Below, one piece after another: positions 53,714-61,596 of a DNA stretch of 64,000 bases; the stretch's first letter is position 1, and each line of letters begins with the position of its first letter. The translations under genes were made by a program, and so were the position numbers. Source of the DNA: Blastococcus sp. HT6-4 (GTDB lineage Bacteria; Actinomycetota; Actinomycetes; Mycobacteriales; Geodermatophilaceae); NCBI RefSeq assembly GCF_039679125.1, contig NZ_CP155551.1, forward strand, positions 310,001 through 374,000, given 5' to 3'. Below the pieces are notes generated by a model. It saw only the letters and a list, made by a program, of their open reading frames with translations. It was not told the origin of the DNA and searched no databases.

Positions 53714-55272
53714 CGACCGCCCCCGGGGCCGAGCGCACTGCGAATCCGGCCGAGCTCCGGGGCGAGAGCCGGCTTCCCGCGCCGGTGATCACCGCCGCCG
53801 TGCTGCTGGGCCTCGCGGCCCTCGCGTTCATCGTGGGAGCGTCCGCGGCCACCAAGCCGTTCGCTCCCCTCGCGCTGACCGGCGGTCTGCTGCTCGGGGT
53901 GGCCATCTGGTGGCGGCCGTTGGTGGGTGTCGTCGTCGTCGCCGCGATCTCTCCGGCTTTGGCGGGTCTGTCGCGGGGCATCGGCCTGCCAGGGCTGAAG
54001 CTGTCCGAACTGCTGGTGATCGTGGCGGCGGCCGCGCTCTTCATCCGCCGGCCGCCACGGTGGCGCCGGACGACCGGGGTCGACTACGCGCTCGCCGCCT
54101 TCGCGATCACCTCGGTGGGGTTCGGCCTCTACCACATCACCGTGGGCAACATCCCCCTCCTCGAGGGGAGGAACCTGGGTGACGCCTTCCTCGTCACCGT
54201 GCAGCCGACGTTCCTGTTCCTCGCCTGGTGGGCGGCATCCCGCGGTGTGCAGCAGCGGTCCGACGTGTTCGCGGTGTTGCGCTGGGTCCTCTACGTGAGC
54301 CTGGTGCCCGCCGTCCTCGGCATCATGCAGTACTTCGACATCCCCGGGATCCGCGACTTCCTCATCGTCCTCACCGGCAACGCCGGGCTGGTGGGCGAAT
54401 CGGCCGGCGCAGGGGCCGCGGTACCCGAGAGCTTCCGGGTCACCGGCCCCTTCCCGATCTGGCACTCGTTCGGCGGCTACCTGCTGCTCCCCATGGTGAC
54501 CGCCACGGTGATGCTCCTGCGCGGCGACCGCACCGCTCTCCCGACCAGCCATCTGCTCGTCGTCCTGCTGATCGACGCGGCGGCGCTCGTCCTCGCGGTG
54601 ACGGTGACCCTCCTGCTGTGGCTGCCGATCGCCGTCATCGTCGCCGCGCTGTTCGCGCGCCGGCTGATCTCCGCGGTCGTCGTCCTCGCCGTCCTGGCGA
54701 CGATGGCGCTGCTCCTCTTCCCCGAGGCGATCGCCGACCGTGCCGAGCAGCAGACCTCGGAGTCCGCGGTGACGGCAGGGCTGGGAGGGCCGGACATCGG
54801 CTTCCTGCAGACCCTGCAGTACCGCTTCCTGGTCTGGGAGCGCGACTACCTCCCCGTGGTCGCCAGTGCGGCTCCGGTGGGCCTGGGTACCGAACGGGTC
54901 CCGGGTGCCCTCTTCGACGCCACGGAGAACCAGAACCTGTCCTACCTCCTGCGCGGCGGGATCGGACTGGTCGTCGCAGCGTGGGTGGCGATGGGGGCGA
55001 TCGCCGTGCGCGCCCTGCGCCACGGGCTCGCGCGGACGAACGTCGCCCGGTCAGGAGCCCTCGCGATCGTCGGGGTCATGTCCTTCCTGCCCGCGGCGGC
55101 CCAGGTCTGGCCCTACGTGAGCAACGCCGGCCTGTCCTACGCGCTGGTGCCGATCGCCGGCGCCGTGCTGGCGATCGAGCCACGACGTGCCCGTACCGAC
55201 CGGTGGGGGGACGCCGAGCCCGATGTGGACGCGTCCCTCGTCCGACCCGGGGTTCCCGCCGCGCAGGCCTGA
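53710..55272 (+). CDS. O-antigen polymerase/ligase-like membrane protein (second Wzy)
   Basis: A 520-residue protein with about twelve membrane helices. It opens with a short soluble N terminus, then AAVLLGLAALAFIVGAS. The region after the eighth helix holds a long extracytoplasmic loop (about residues 355-400, with TLQYRFLVWERDYLPVV), as expected for O-antigen ligase/Wzy_C proteins. GTG 53710 overlaps the Wzz-like stop as GTGA. Given the Wzz neighbour it is more likely a polymerase than a ligase. It converges on the GT4 gene at 55295. Confidence 0.82.
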   Translation: MTTAPGAERTANPAELRGESRLPAPVITAAVLLGLAALAFIVGASAATKPFAPLALTGGLLLGVAIWWRPLVGVVVVAAISPALAGLSRGIGLPGLKLSELLVIVAAAALFIRRPPRWRRTTGVDYALAAFAITSVGFGLYHITVGNIPLLEGRNLGDAFLVTVQPTFLFLAWWAASRGVQQRSDVFAVLRWVLYVSLVPAVLGIMQYFDIPGIRDFLIVLTGNAGLVGESAGAGAAVPESFRVTGPFPIWHSFGGYLLLPMVTATVMLLRGDRTALPTSHLLVVLLIDAAALVLAVTVTLLLWLPIAVIVAALFARRLISAVVVLAVLATMALLLFPEAIADRAEQQTSESAVTAGLGGPDIGFLQTLQYRFLVWERDYLPVVASAAPVGLGTERVPGALFDATENQNLSYLLRGGIGLVVAAWVAMGAIAVRALRHGLARTNVARSGALAIVGVMSFLPAAAQVWPYVSNAGLSYALVPIAGAVLAIEPRRARTDRWGDAEPDVDASLVRPGVPAAQA

Positions 55273-55294
55273 CCCGGCCCGCGTCCGGGGCAGG

Positions 55295-56356
55295 TCACCC
55301 GGCCGGACGGGCGGACCGGCCTTCATTCGCGTCGCCTCCGACGCCGCGCCGCGGCCCCCGGGCGATCGCCTGACGGAGCGCCGCGAGCTGCGACTGCCAG
55401 CGGGCCTGCTGGGTGGCGTGGGCGCGGTCGAGCGGTTCGGGGTCGCCCGCCGTCGACAGCGCCCGGCGCAGCGCGTCGGCGACCGCGTCAGCGGTGTTGC
55501 TGGTGTGCACGGCGGCGGGGAAGACCTCCCGGAGCACCGGGGTGTCCGACACCACCAGGGCGCGGCGGGCGTAGACCGCTTCGTAGCCGGCGCGCACGAC
55601 CGACGTCGGCTCCGTGGTCAGGACGAGGAGCACGTCCGCCTCCTCGACCGCCCGGCGGTAGTCCGCGGGACCGAGGAACCCGGTCAGGACGACGTTGGAC
55701 GGGAGGGACGCCTGCAGGGGCGCCGGGCAGCGTGCAGGGTCCCCGGTGACGTGCACCTCCACGTCGGGGAGCCGGCGGGCGGCGTCCATCACCACGTCGA
55801 CCGGTTCATCGGATCCGAAGACGCCGACGAAGAGGACCCGCGGGCGCCGCCCGCCGGGATCCGGCCGGCTCGAGACGGTCCACGCCGGCGGGGCCTCGTG
55901 GACGACGATGCCGCGGGCGCCCCAGCCCTCGACCACCCGCACCCAGTGCTCGGTGGTCACCATGACGGCGGCGGCGCGGCGTGCCATCGCGCGGTGCACC
56001 GGGAGCAGGCGCTGCGACATCGCGTGGTCCTTGGCCCCGAATGACGTCGGGTGGCTGTCGAGCACGACCGGACGCCCGGTGAGCTGGCCGTACACCGTGC
56101 TGATCAGGCCCGGCACGACCGGCGGGTTGGTGACGAGGACGGCTCGGGGGCGCCGGACCACCAGGTGCGCCGCGGTCGCCAGCGCGGAGAGGGCGTAGCG
56201 CCCGAGGTTGCGGGCCACGCCGGAGGTGAGGCCGGGGTAGTAGACGTGGACGGCCTCGCCACCGAGCGCGGCGGCCATCTCCTCGGCGCGACCGGCGTGC
56301 CGCTGCCACGTCACGACGGAGACCGCCGGCCTCCGATCACCCGCGCGGTTGCGCAT
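55295..56356 (-). CDS. Glycosyltransferase, GT4-like
   Basis: About 353 residues. The N-terminal half has SVVTWQRHAGRAEEMAAAL and VLVTNPPVVPGLISTVYGQ, and the C-terminal half VLFVGVFGSDEPVDVVMDA and VLLVLTTEPTSVVRAGYEAV, where E-x7-E is partly kept. Its first gene-half motifs resemble glycosyltransferases of mannose- or amino-sugar type, but the donor is not clear. ATG 56356 has AGAGGA seven bases upstream and overlaps the end of the HAD gene by 20 bases. It is the third gene of a coupled phosphoribosyltransferase-HAD-glycosyltransferase operon. Confidence 0.75.
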   Translation of the reverse strand: MRNRAGDRRPAVSVVTWQRHAGRAEEMAAALGGEAVHVYYPGLTSGVARNLGRYALSALATAAHLVVRRPRAVLVTNPPVVPGLISTVYGQLTGRPVVLDSHPTSFGAKDHAMSQRLLPVHRAMARRAAAVMVTTEHWVRVVEGWGARGIVVHEAPPAWTVSSRPDPGGRRPRVLFVGVFGSDEPVDVVMDAARRLPDVEVHVTGDPARCPAPLQASLPSNVVLTGFLGPADYRRAVEEADVLLVLTTEPTSVVRAGYEAVYARRALVVSDTPVLREVFPAAVHTSNTADAVADALRRALSTAGDPEPLDRAHATQQARWQSQLAALRQAIARGPRRGVGGDANEGRSARPAG

Positions 56357-57005
56357 CGTCCGTCCTCTCGTCGAGGGGGTGCTGCCCCGTCTCCGGCAGG
56401 GAGCGCTCCTCCTGCCGGTGCAGTTCCCGCACGACCCCGGAGGGCTCCACCACCAGGCGGCGGGCGGCGAGCGCCAGGAGGGGGCCGTCGACGACGAGGT
56501 CGTCGGTGATCGCGCAGTCCAGGGGCGAGCCGAGGACAGCCTGAAGGCGCTCGGCCTTCGCCGCGTGGACGTTCTCGACGTACCCACGGCCGTCGACGAA
56601 CTCGCTGCCCTGGACCGTCGTGAAGCCCGACAGCTCGCCGAAGAGATCGGCGTACAGCGCCGGGGCGGACGTCGCCAGGACCGTGGGCCCGCGCCACTCC
56701 GCCACGAGGCGGGCCACCTCCGGGTTCAGATCCGCGGCGTGGACACGGGACACCCAGGCGTCGATGTCGGCCGGGTGCAACCGCTCACCGACCCGGTGCA
56801 CGGTCGCCTTCAGCCGCTCGTGCGGTCCGCGGAAGACCTTGCGCGCGACCAAGGCCGACACCAGCCGGGCCGCGGACACGAGCCGCCCCCGGACCACCGA
56901 CCGGCGCAGGGCCATCCGGACGAAGGAGGGGAAGGTGTTCGACCGCAGCAGCGTGCCGTCCAGGTCGACGGCGAGGACGGGCCGCTCAAGCCGGTGGGGT
57001 GGCAT
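56337..57005 (-). CDS. HAD-superfamily phosphatase
   Basis: A 222-residue HAD hydrolase: AVDLDGTLLRSNTFPSFV carries the nucleophile DxDGT, VLATSAPALYAD the conserved serine/threonine of motif II, and CAITDDLVVDGPLLALA the motif IV aspartates. A helical cap lies between residues 25 and 110. It overlaps the phosphoribosyltransferase gene upstream by 20 bases, so the two are translated together. A likely job is to remove the 5-phosphate from a newly transferred phosphoribosyl group. A house-cleaning sugar phosphatase is the main alternative. Confidence 0.8.
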   Translation of the reverse strand: MPPHRLERPVLAVDLDGTLLRSNTFPSFVRMALRRSVVRGRLVSAARLVSALVARKVFRGPHERLKATVHRVGERLHPADIDAWVSRVHAADLNPEVARLVAEWRGPTVLATSAPALYADLFGELSGFTTVQGSEFVDGRGYVENVHAAKAERLQAVLGSPLDCAITDDLVVDGPLLALAARRLVVEPSGVVRELHRQEERSLPETGQHPLDERTDDAQPRG

Positions 57006-57585
57006 CCAGGCTCCAGGGCATGCGGAGGAGGGTCCGGTCGAACAGGCAGTGGTCGGCTCGGACCGGAGGATTGCTCCAGGTCGAGGCGAGGACCGCGGTG
57101 CGGACCTCGGCGTCGGGCGCGGTCGCCCGGACTGCGCGGGTGACGCCCGACAGGGTGCGACCGGAGTCGATGGTGTCGTCCACGACGAGGATGCGGCGGG
57201 CAGGCGCTGCGGCAGCGCGCAGTTCGTCGGCCTGAGCCGCCGTGAAGTCGACGACGGCGTCCTCGGCCGGCGTGCGACGCAGTCCGTGCTCCCGGAACTC
57301 GACCTCCACCCAGCGCAGGATGTCGGCGATCCCCCGGGGGAGCCGGGCCACCAGCGCACCGAGGCGGACCTTCTCCTTCACCCGTGTCGCCGGTCTCTGT
57401 GCTCTGACCGCGACGTAGGCCGGGTGACCCAGGCGTGCGAGCATCGCCTCGGCGACGTACGCACCACCGGTCTGGACGCCGACGACGAGATCTGGTCGGA
57501 AGGGGTGGACCTCGCCCGCTAGTGCCTCGCACAACCGGCGGAAGTCGTCGGCGTACACGTCGCGGCGGTCTGGGCGTCGCGGCAT
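56986..57585 (-). CDS. Type I phosphoribosyltransferase
   Basis: About 199 residues. RRILVVDDTIDSGRTLSGV is the PRPP-binding loop with its paired aspartates, and DLVVGVQTGGAYVAEAMLA and HPAYVAVRAQRPATRVKEK match the substrate and flexible-loop regions of the PRTase fold. ATG 57585 has a TACTCT box six bases upstream, indicating a leaderless transcript; the frame is open to ATG 57633, inside the divergent gene's leader. It is unlike housekeeping purine or pyrimidine salvage enzymes in context: it sits in a polysaccharide locus with a HAD phosphatase and glycosyltransferase. Transfer of 5-phosphoribose to a glycan acceptor is suggested. Confidence 0.8.
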   Translation of the reverse strand: MPRRPDRRDVYADDFRRLCEALAGEVHPFRPDLVVGVQTGGAYVAEAMLARLGHPAYVAVRAQRPATRVKEKVRLGALVARLPRGIADILRWVEVEFREHGLRRTPAEDAVVDFTAAQADELRAAAAPARRILVVDDTIDSGRTLSGVTRAVRATAPDAEVRTAVLASTWSNPPVRADHCLFDRTLLRMPWSLDATPPA

Positions 57586-57619
57586 ACCCGGAGAGTAACC
57601 ATCCCGTCCGAAGGGTGCA

Positions 57620-58600
57620 GTGATCAAAGTCATGGCCGGAAGACGCGTCCACCTGATCGCGAGTCTCGGCGGTCACCTGGAACTGCTGCATGCGCTCGCC
57701 CCCGCGCTGGCCGACCACGACCGGACGTGGACGACCAGCGAGGGCTCGCGGGCCGAGGAACTCCGCCGTTCGGGTGAAACCGTGCGGACGCTGCCTCGCC
57801 TGGACCGCGGCAGCGTGCGCATCGCGTCGTTCCTCGCCGGCATCCGGTTGGCGGTGCGCGAGCGGCCGGAACTGGTCATCAGCTCCGGGGCGGGGCTGAC
57901 CGTGCCCTTCGCCATCACCGCCCGGCTGCTCGGCGCCCGGCTGATCTTCGTCGAGACGATGGCCCGCGTGACGAGCGGCAGCCTGAGCGGGCGCATCCTC
58001 TCCCGGCTCGGGGCCGACATGGTCGTGCAGTGGCCCGAGCTGCGACAGGTCTACCCCCGTGCCGCGGTCTGCCGGCCCACGCTGCTCGAGTCCGTCGGTG
58101 AGTCACCGGCACCCGACGGGCGGGGGACCTTCGTCACGGTGGGCTCCCACGACGTCCCCTTCGACCGCCTCCTGGAATGGGTGGACGACGCAGCCGACAG
58201 GGGCTTGCTGCCGGAGCCCATCACCGTTCAGCAGGGCGTCTCGACCCGGGTCCCGCGACACGGTCGCGCGACGCCGTTCGTCAGCCCGGGTGAGTTCGTC
58301 GCCGCGGTACGGGACGCTCGCGTCGTCGTCACCCATGCCGGCGCCGGAGCCATCGCCACGGCGCTGCGGGCCGGGCGGACGCCGTTGGTCATGGCGCGGG
58401 AGGCGGCCCGTGGCGAGCACGTCGACGACCACCAGAAGCAGCTGGTGACCAGGCTGGACCAGATGGGCCTCGTGGTGCTCGTCGACGGGCCGCTCACCCC
58501 GGAACAGCGCGACCGCGCGTGCCGGCCGGCGACGCTCGATCCGGCGTCCTCCGACGCCTGGCCCAGCGTGACCGAGGTGCTGGCCGACCTGTTGCGGTGA
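57620..58600 (+). CDS. Alg14-Alg13-like fused glycosyltransferase, second copy
   Basis: A 326-residue protein with the same two-part plan as 47755-48702. The Alg14-like half has VHLIASLGGHLELLHALAP, VISSGAGLTVPFAITARLL and FVETMARVTSGSLSGRIL, and the Alg13-like half has FVTVGSHDVPFDRLLEWVD and VVVTHAGAGAIATALRAGR, then GEHVDDHQKQLVTRLDQMG. It is diverged enough to act on a different acceptor. GTG 57620 has AAGGG five bases upstream; ATG 57632 is an alternative. It runs divergently from the phosphoribosyltransferase with the two leaders overlapping. Confidence 0.83.
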   Translation: MIKVMAGRRVHLIASLGGHLELLHALAPALADHDRTWTTSEGSRAEELRRSGETVRTLPRLDRGSVRIASFLAGIRLAVRERPELVISSGAGLTVPFAITARLLGARLIFVETMARVTSGSLSGRILSRLGADMVVQWPELRQVYPRAAVCRPTLLESVGESPAPDGRGTFVTVGSHDVPFDRLLEWVDDAADRGLLPEPITVQQGVSTRVPRHGRATPFVSPGEFVAAVRDARVVVTHAGAGAIATALRAGRTPLVMAREAARGEHVDDHQKQLVTRLDQMGLVVLVDGPLTPEQRDRACRPATLDPASSDAWPSVTEVLADLLR

Positions 58601-59029
58601 CCGCGTCCAGAGCGCCGGTCAGCGGTCCACTCCGTCGTGGAGAAGCCGCCTGCGCGGTCGTGTCGACTCACGGACGGGTCAAACGTCCGGATGCTGAGTG
58701 AGATCTCACAACGATGCGTGACGACGACGCACCGCATCCCTGCGCGGACTCTGTGTCCGGGCACGCCCGACGCGCAGGCGCTCCCGTGGGCAGGCAGGTA
58801 GTCCGTCGTCACGGCCCGTCATGCAGCGTGGGCAACGCCTCACCAGCGCGTTCCCGACCGGGTGGCAGTTCCCGCCCACCCCGACGACCGTAGGGATCGA
58901 TCGCACTGGCGCGGTCCGTCGCGGGACAACCGCGGCGCCGCCGGCTGGTACGTCACCTACCTGGATCGATCTCGCAACGCTGCGGCGGGCGGTGACTCGT
59001 GCCCGCCCCTGCTCCGAGTGAGGACGTCC
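58601..59029 (+). promoter_or_regulatory. 429-base gap with two inverted repeats
   Basis: No gene is supported. CGGACG (58671-58676) and CGTCCG (58684-58689) form a six-pair inverted repeat around seven bases, and GTGAGATCTCAC (58698-58709) is a perfect 12-base palindrome. Both lie just downstream of the Alg14/Alg13-like gene and about 320 bases before the DPM-synthase-like gene, so either could be a terminator or an operator. Confidence 0.4.
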
Positions 59030-60292
59030 ATGCCCCCGCTGCTCCGTCGGCGTGCCCGGGAGAGTTCCCGGCGACCGGACCGAGCGTTCGTCGTCACGGG
59101 CAACGCCGTCGCCGACCCCGGCGGGCCGGCGGCCGCACCAGTTCCGGAGCCCCGGCCGGGCAGGTCCGGCGTGGACACGACGGTCATCGTCCCCACGTAC
59201 AACGAAGGCGCGAACGCCGCCGCCCTGGTCGGCCGCCTCGCCGCCGCGCTGCACGGGCGGAGCGCCGAGATCCTGTTCGTCGACGACAGCACCGACGACA
59301 CCCCCGAGGAGATCGCGCGCGTCGCCGCGCACGCCGGCCTGCCGGTGCGGCTGATCCACCGGGGCGCCGGGGAGCGGGTCGGCGGCCTGTCCGGTGCGGT
59401 CACCGCGGGGATCTCCGCCTCTCGCGGTGACTTCGTCGTCGTCATGGACGGCGACCTGCAGCACCCGCCGGAGATGGTGCCCGAGCTCCGCGACGCCGCC
59501 GAGGGGGTGGACCTCGCCGTCGCGTCCCGCTACCGAGGGGGTGGGGACGCCTCCGGACTGAGCAACGTCTACCGCCGCGTGATCTCCAGCGGGAGCACGG
59601 CCGTCGCCCGGGCGTGCTTCCCGCGCCGGGTCGGCCGGGTGTGCACCGACCCGATGACCGGCTTCTTCTGCCTCCGCCGCGCGGCGGTCGACCCGTCGGC
59701 GCTCCGCCCGCGCGGCTTCAAGATCCTGCTCGAGATCCTCGCCCGGCACGACCTGCGGGTGCGGGAACTCCCGTTCACCTTCGGCGAGCGTGCGGCAGGG
59801 GAGAGCAAGGCGTCCTGGCGCAACGGGTTCCGCTTCCTCCGTCAGGTGCTGAGCCTGCGGCTGGGCCGGGTGAGCCGGTTCGCGGTGGTCGGGGCCCTCG
59901 GCACGGTCGTCAACCTCGCCGTCATGGCCCTGCTGATCAGCGGGCCGCTGCCGGTGAACTACGTCGTGGCGGCCGTCATCGCCGCCGAGGTCTCGATCCT
60001 GCACAACTTCCTGCTGCAGGAGCGGTTCGTCTTCCGCGACATGAGCGCCGGCGCCCACGGCCGTGCGCGCCGGCTGGCCCAGCACCTGGTGTTCAACAAC
60101 GCCGAGGCCCTGGTCCGGCTGCCCTTCCTCGTCCTCCTGGTGGAGATCGTGCACCTCTGGCCGATCCTGGCCCAGGCGCTGACCCTCGCCCTCGCCTTCC
60201 TCATCCGGTTCCGCTTCATGTCGCGCGTGGTGTACCGCCCGCGTCGGCAGCAGCCCGCCCCGGCACCCCTCCGAGAGACCGTGGAGGTCTGA
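59030..60292 (+). CDS. Polyprenyl-phosphate glycosyltransferase with C-terminal GtrA domain
   Basis: A 420-residue protein. The GT2 part (about 50-270) has TTVIVPTYNEGANAAALVG, ILFVDDSTDDTPEEI, VVMDGDLQHPPEMVPEL (DxD) and SRYRGGG, as in dolichol-phosphate mannose synthases. The C-terminal part (about 285-400) has four helices of the GtrA family (RFAVVGALGTVVNLAVMAL, NFLLQERFVF). It should charge undecaprenyl phosphate with a sugar and help present it outside. ATG 59030 has GAGGA six bases upstream. It begins an operon with a GT2 synthase and a GT39-like transferase, which could use that lipid-linked sugar. Confidence 0.9.
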   Translation: MPPLLRRRARESSRRPDRAFVVTGNAVADPGGPAAAPVPEPRPGRSGVDTTVIVPTYNEGANAAALVGRLAAALHGRSAEILFVDDSTDDTPEEIARVAAHAGLPVRLIHRGAGERVGGLSGAVTAGISASRGDFVVVMDGDLQHPPEMVPELRDAAEGVDLAVASRYRGGGDASGLSNVYRRVISSGSTAVARACFPRRVGRVCTDPMTGFFCLRRAAVDPSALRPRGFKILLEILARHDLRVRELPFTFGERAAGESKASWRNGFRFLRQVLSLRLGRVSRFAVVGALGTVVNLAVMALLISGPLPVNYVVAAVIAAEVSILHNFLLQERFVFRDMSAGAHGRARRLAQHLVFNNAEALVRLPFLVLLVEIVHLWPILAQALTLALAFLIRFRFMSRVVYRPRRQQPAPAPLRETVEV

Positions 60293-60294
60293 CC

Positions 60295-61596
60295 ATGGCG
60301 ATCCTCTCCGGGCTTCTCGTCCTCGTCGCGCTCACCCTGCTCGTCATCTCCGGCACCACGCTGTGGTGGCAGATGCACGCCTGGATGTCCCCGGGCTCCT
60401 TCGAGTCCGTCGGCTTCCGGGTGCCCGGGAAGGCGAAGTACTCCTTCAGCCTGATCGTGCCCTGCCGCGAGGAGAGCGAGGAGGTGATGACGTCGACCGT
60501 CGAGCGGCTGCTGGCGCAGGACCACCCCGACTTCGAGATCATCTTCTCGGTCGGGCACGACGACGCGAAGCCGATGAGCAACGGCCTGAACACTGTCCAG
60601 ATCGCCGAGAAGCTGGCCCGGCGGTGGCCGACCCGCGTCCGCGTCTCGATCAACTACGACACGGTCAAGAACAAGCCGCGGCAGCTGAACACCTCGCTGC
60701 TGGACTGCACCAAGGACGTCGTCGGCATCATCGACGCGGAGTCGCTCACCCAGCCGGGCCTGCTCCGGCACGTCGACGCGACCTTCCTGGAGACCGACGC
60801 GGACGTCGTCCAGGGTGCGGTCCACCTCATGAACTACCGCGATTCCTGGTTCAGCCTCCGCAACTGCATGGAGTACCGGATCTGGTTCCGCTCCCGGCTG
60901 CACGGCCACGCGCTCTCCGGCTTCATCCCGCTGGGCGGCAACACCGTCTTCGTGAAGCGGGAGCTGATCGAGCAGGTCGGCGGCTGGGACGGCGACTGCC
61001 TCGCGGAGGACTGCGAGATCGGCGTCCGGCTCTCCTGCCTGGGCAAGAAGATCGTCGTCGGCTACGACCCCGCGCTGGCCACCCAGGAGGAGACGCCGGA
61101 GCGCATCCCGCAGCTGATCAAGCAGCGGACCCGCTGGGCACTGGGCTTCATGCAGGTGCTGGCCAAGGGCGAGTGGAAGAAGCTCCCGACGCGCTCGCAG
61201 CGGTTCCACGCCTGGTGGACGCTCGTCCAGCAGCACGCGGTGGCCTTCTCCGGCGTCGTCCTGCCGCTGGCCATCCTCACCGGGTTCATCGCCAGCGTGC
61301 CGCCGCTGGTCGTGCTGATCACCCTCCTGCCGCTCGCGCCGACGATCACCATGCTGGGCTTCGAGATGCTGATCCTGCGCGAGTGGAGCCAGGAGATGGG
61401 GCTCGACGCCCGGTTCCGCGACTACGTCCGCCTCGTCGTCTCGCTGCCCTTCTACCAGCTGCTGCTGGCCGTCGCGGTCCTCCGGGCGATCTGGAAGTAC
61501 GTCACCGGCGACTTCGCCTGGGAGAAGACCGCCCACGCGGGTTCGCACATCACCCCGCAGCTGTCCGTCGTCCGGAACGAGGAGCACGCCGCGTGA
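60295..61596 (+). CDS. Membrane GT2 synthase (QxxRW type)
   Basis: A 433-residue membrane enzyme. One helix at the N terminus (3-24), a GT2 domain with SLIVPCREESEEVMTSTVE, IIDAESLTQPG, GGNTVFVKRELIEQVGGW, AEDCEIGVRLSCLGKKIVV, and the processive signature QRTRW, then three or four C-terminal helices. The arrangement is like cellulose, hyaluronan and poly-GlcNAc synthases, although no PilZ domain is present. ATG 60295 has GGAGG seven bases upstream. It overlaps the next gene as GTGA. With a GH8 gene nearby a beta-glucan-like product is possible. Confidence 0.85.
   Translation: MAILSGLLVLVALTLLVISGTTLWWQMHAWMSPGSFESVGFRVPGKAKYSFSLIVPCREESEEVMTSTVERLLAQDHPDFEIIFSVGHDDAKPMSNGLNTVQIAEKLARRWPTRVRVSINYDTVKNKPRQLNTSLLDCTKDVVGIIDAESLTQPGLLRHVDATFLETDADVVQGAVHLMNYRDSWFSLRNCMEYRIWFRSRLHGHALSGFIPLGGNTVFVKRELIEQVGGWDGDCLAEDCEIGVRLSCLGKKIVVGYDPALATQEETPERIPQLIKQRTRWALGFMQVLAKGEWKKLPTRSQRFHAWWTLVQQHAVAFSGVVLPLAILTGFIASVPPLVVLITLLPLAPTITMLGFEMLILREWSQEMGLDARFRDYVRLVVSLPFYQLLLAVAVLRAIWKYVTGDFAWEKTAHAGSHITPQLSVVRNEEHAA

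Noticed and set aside
55273-55294. Terminator between the Wzy-like and GT4 genes
   Set aside because: CCCGG and CCGGG can pair over five bases only, which is not distinguishable from background in this base composition.
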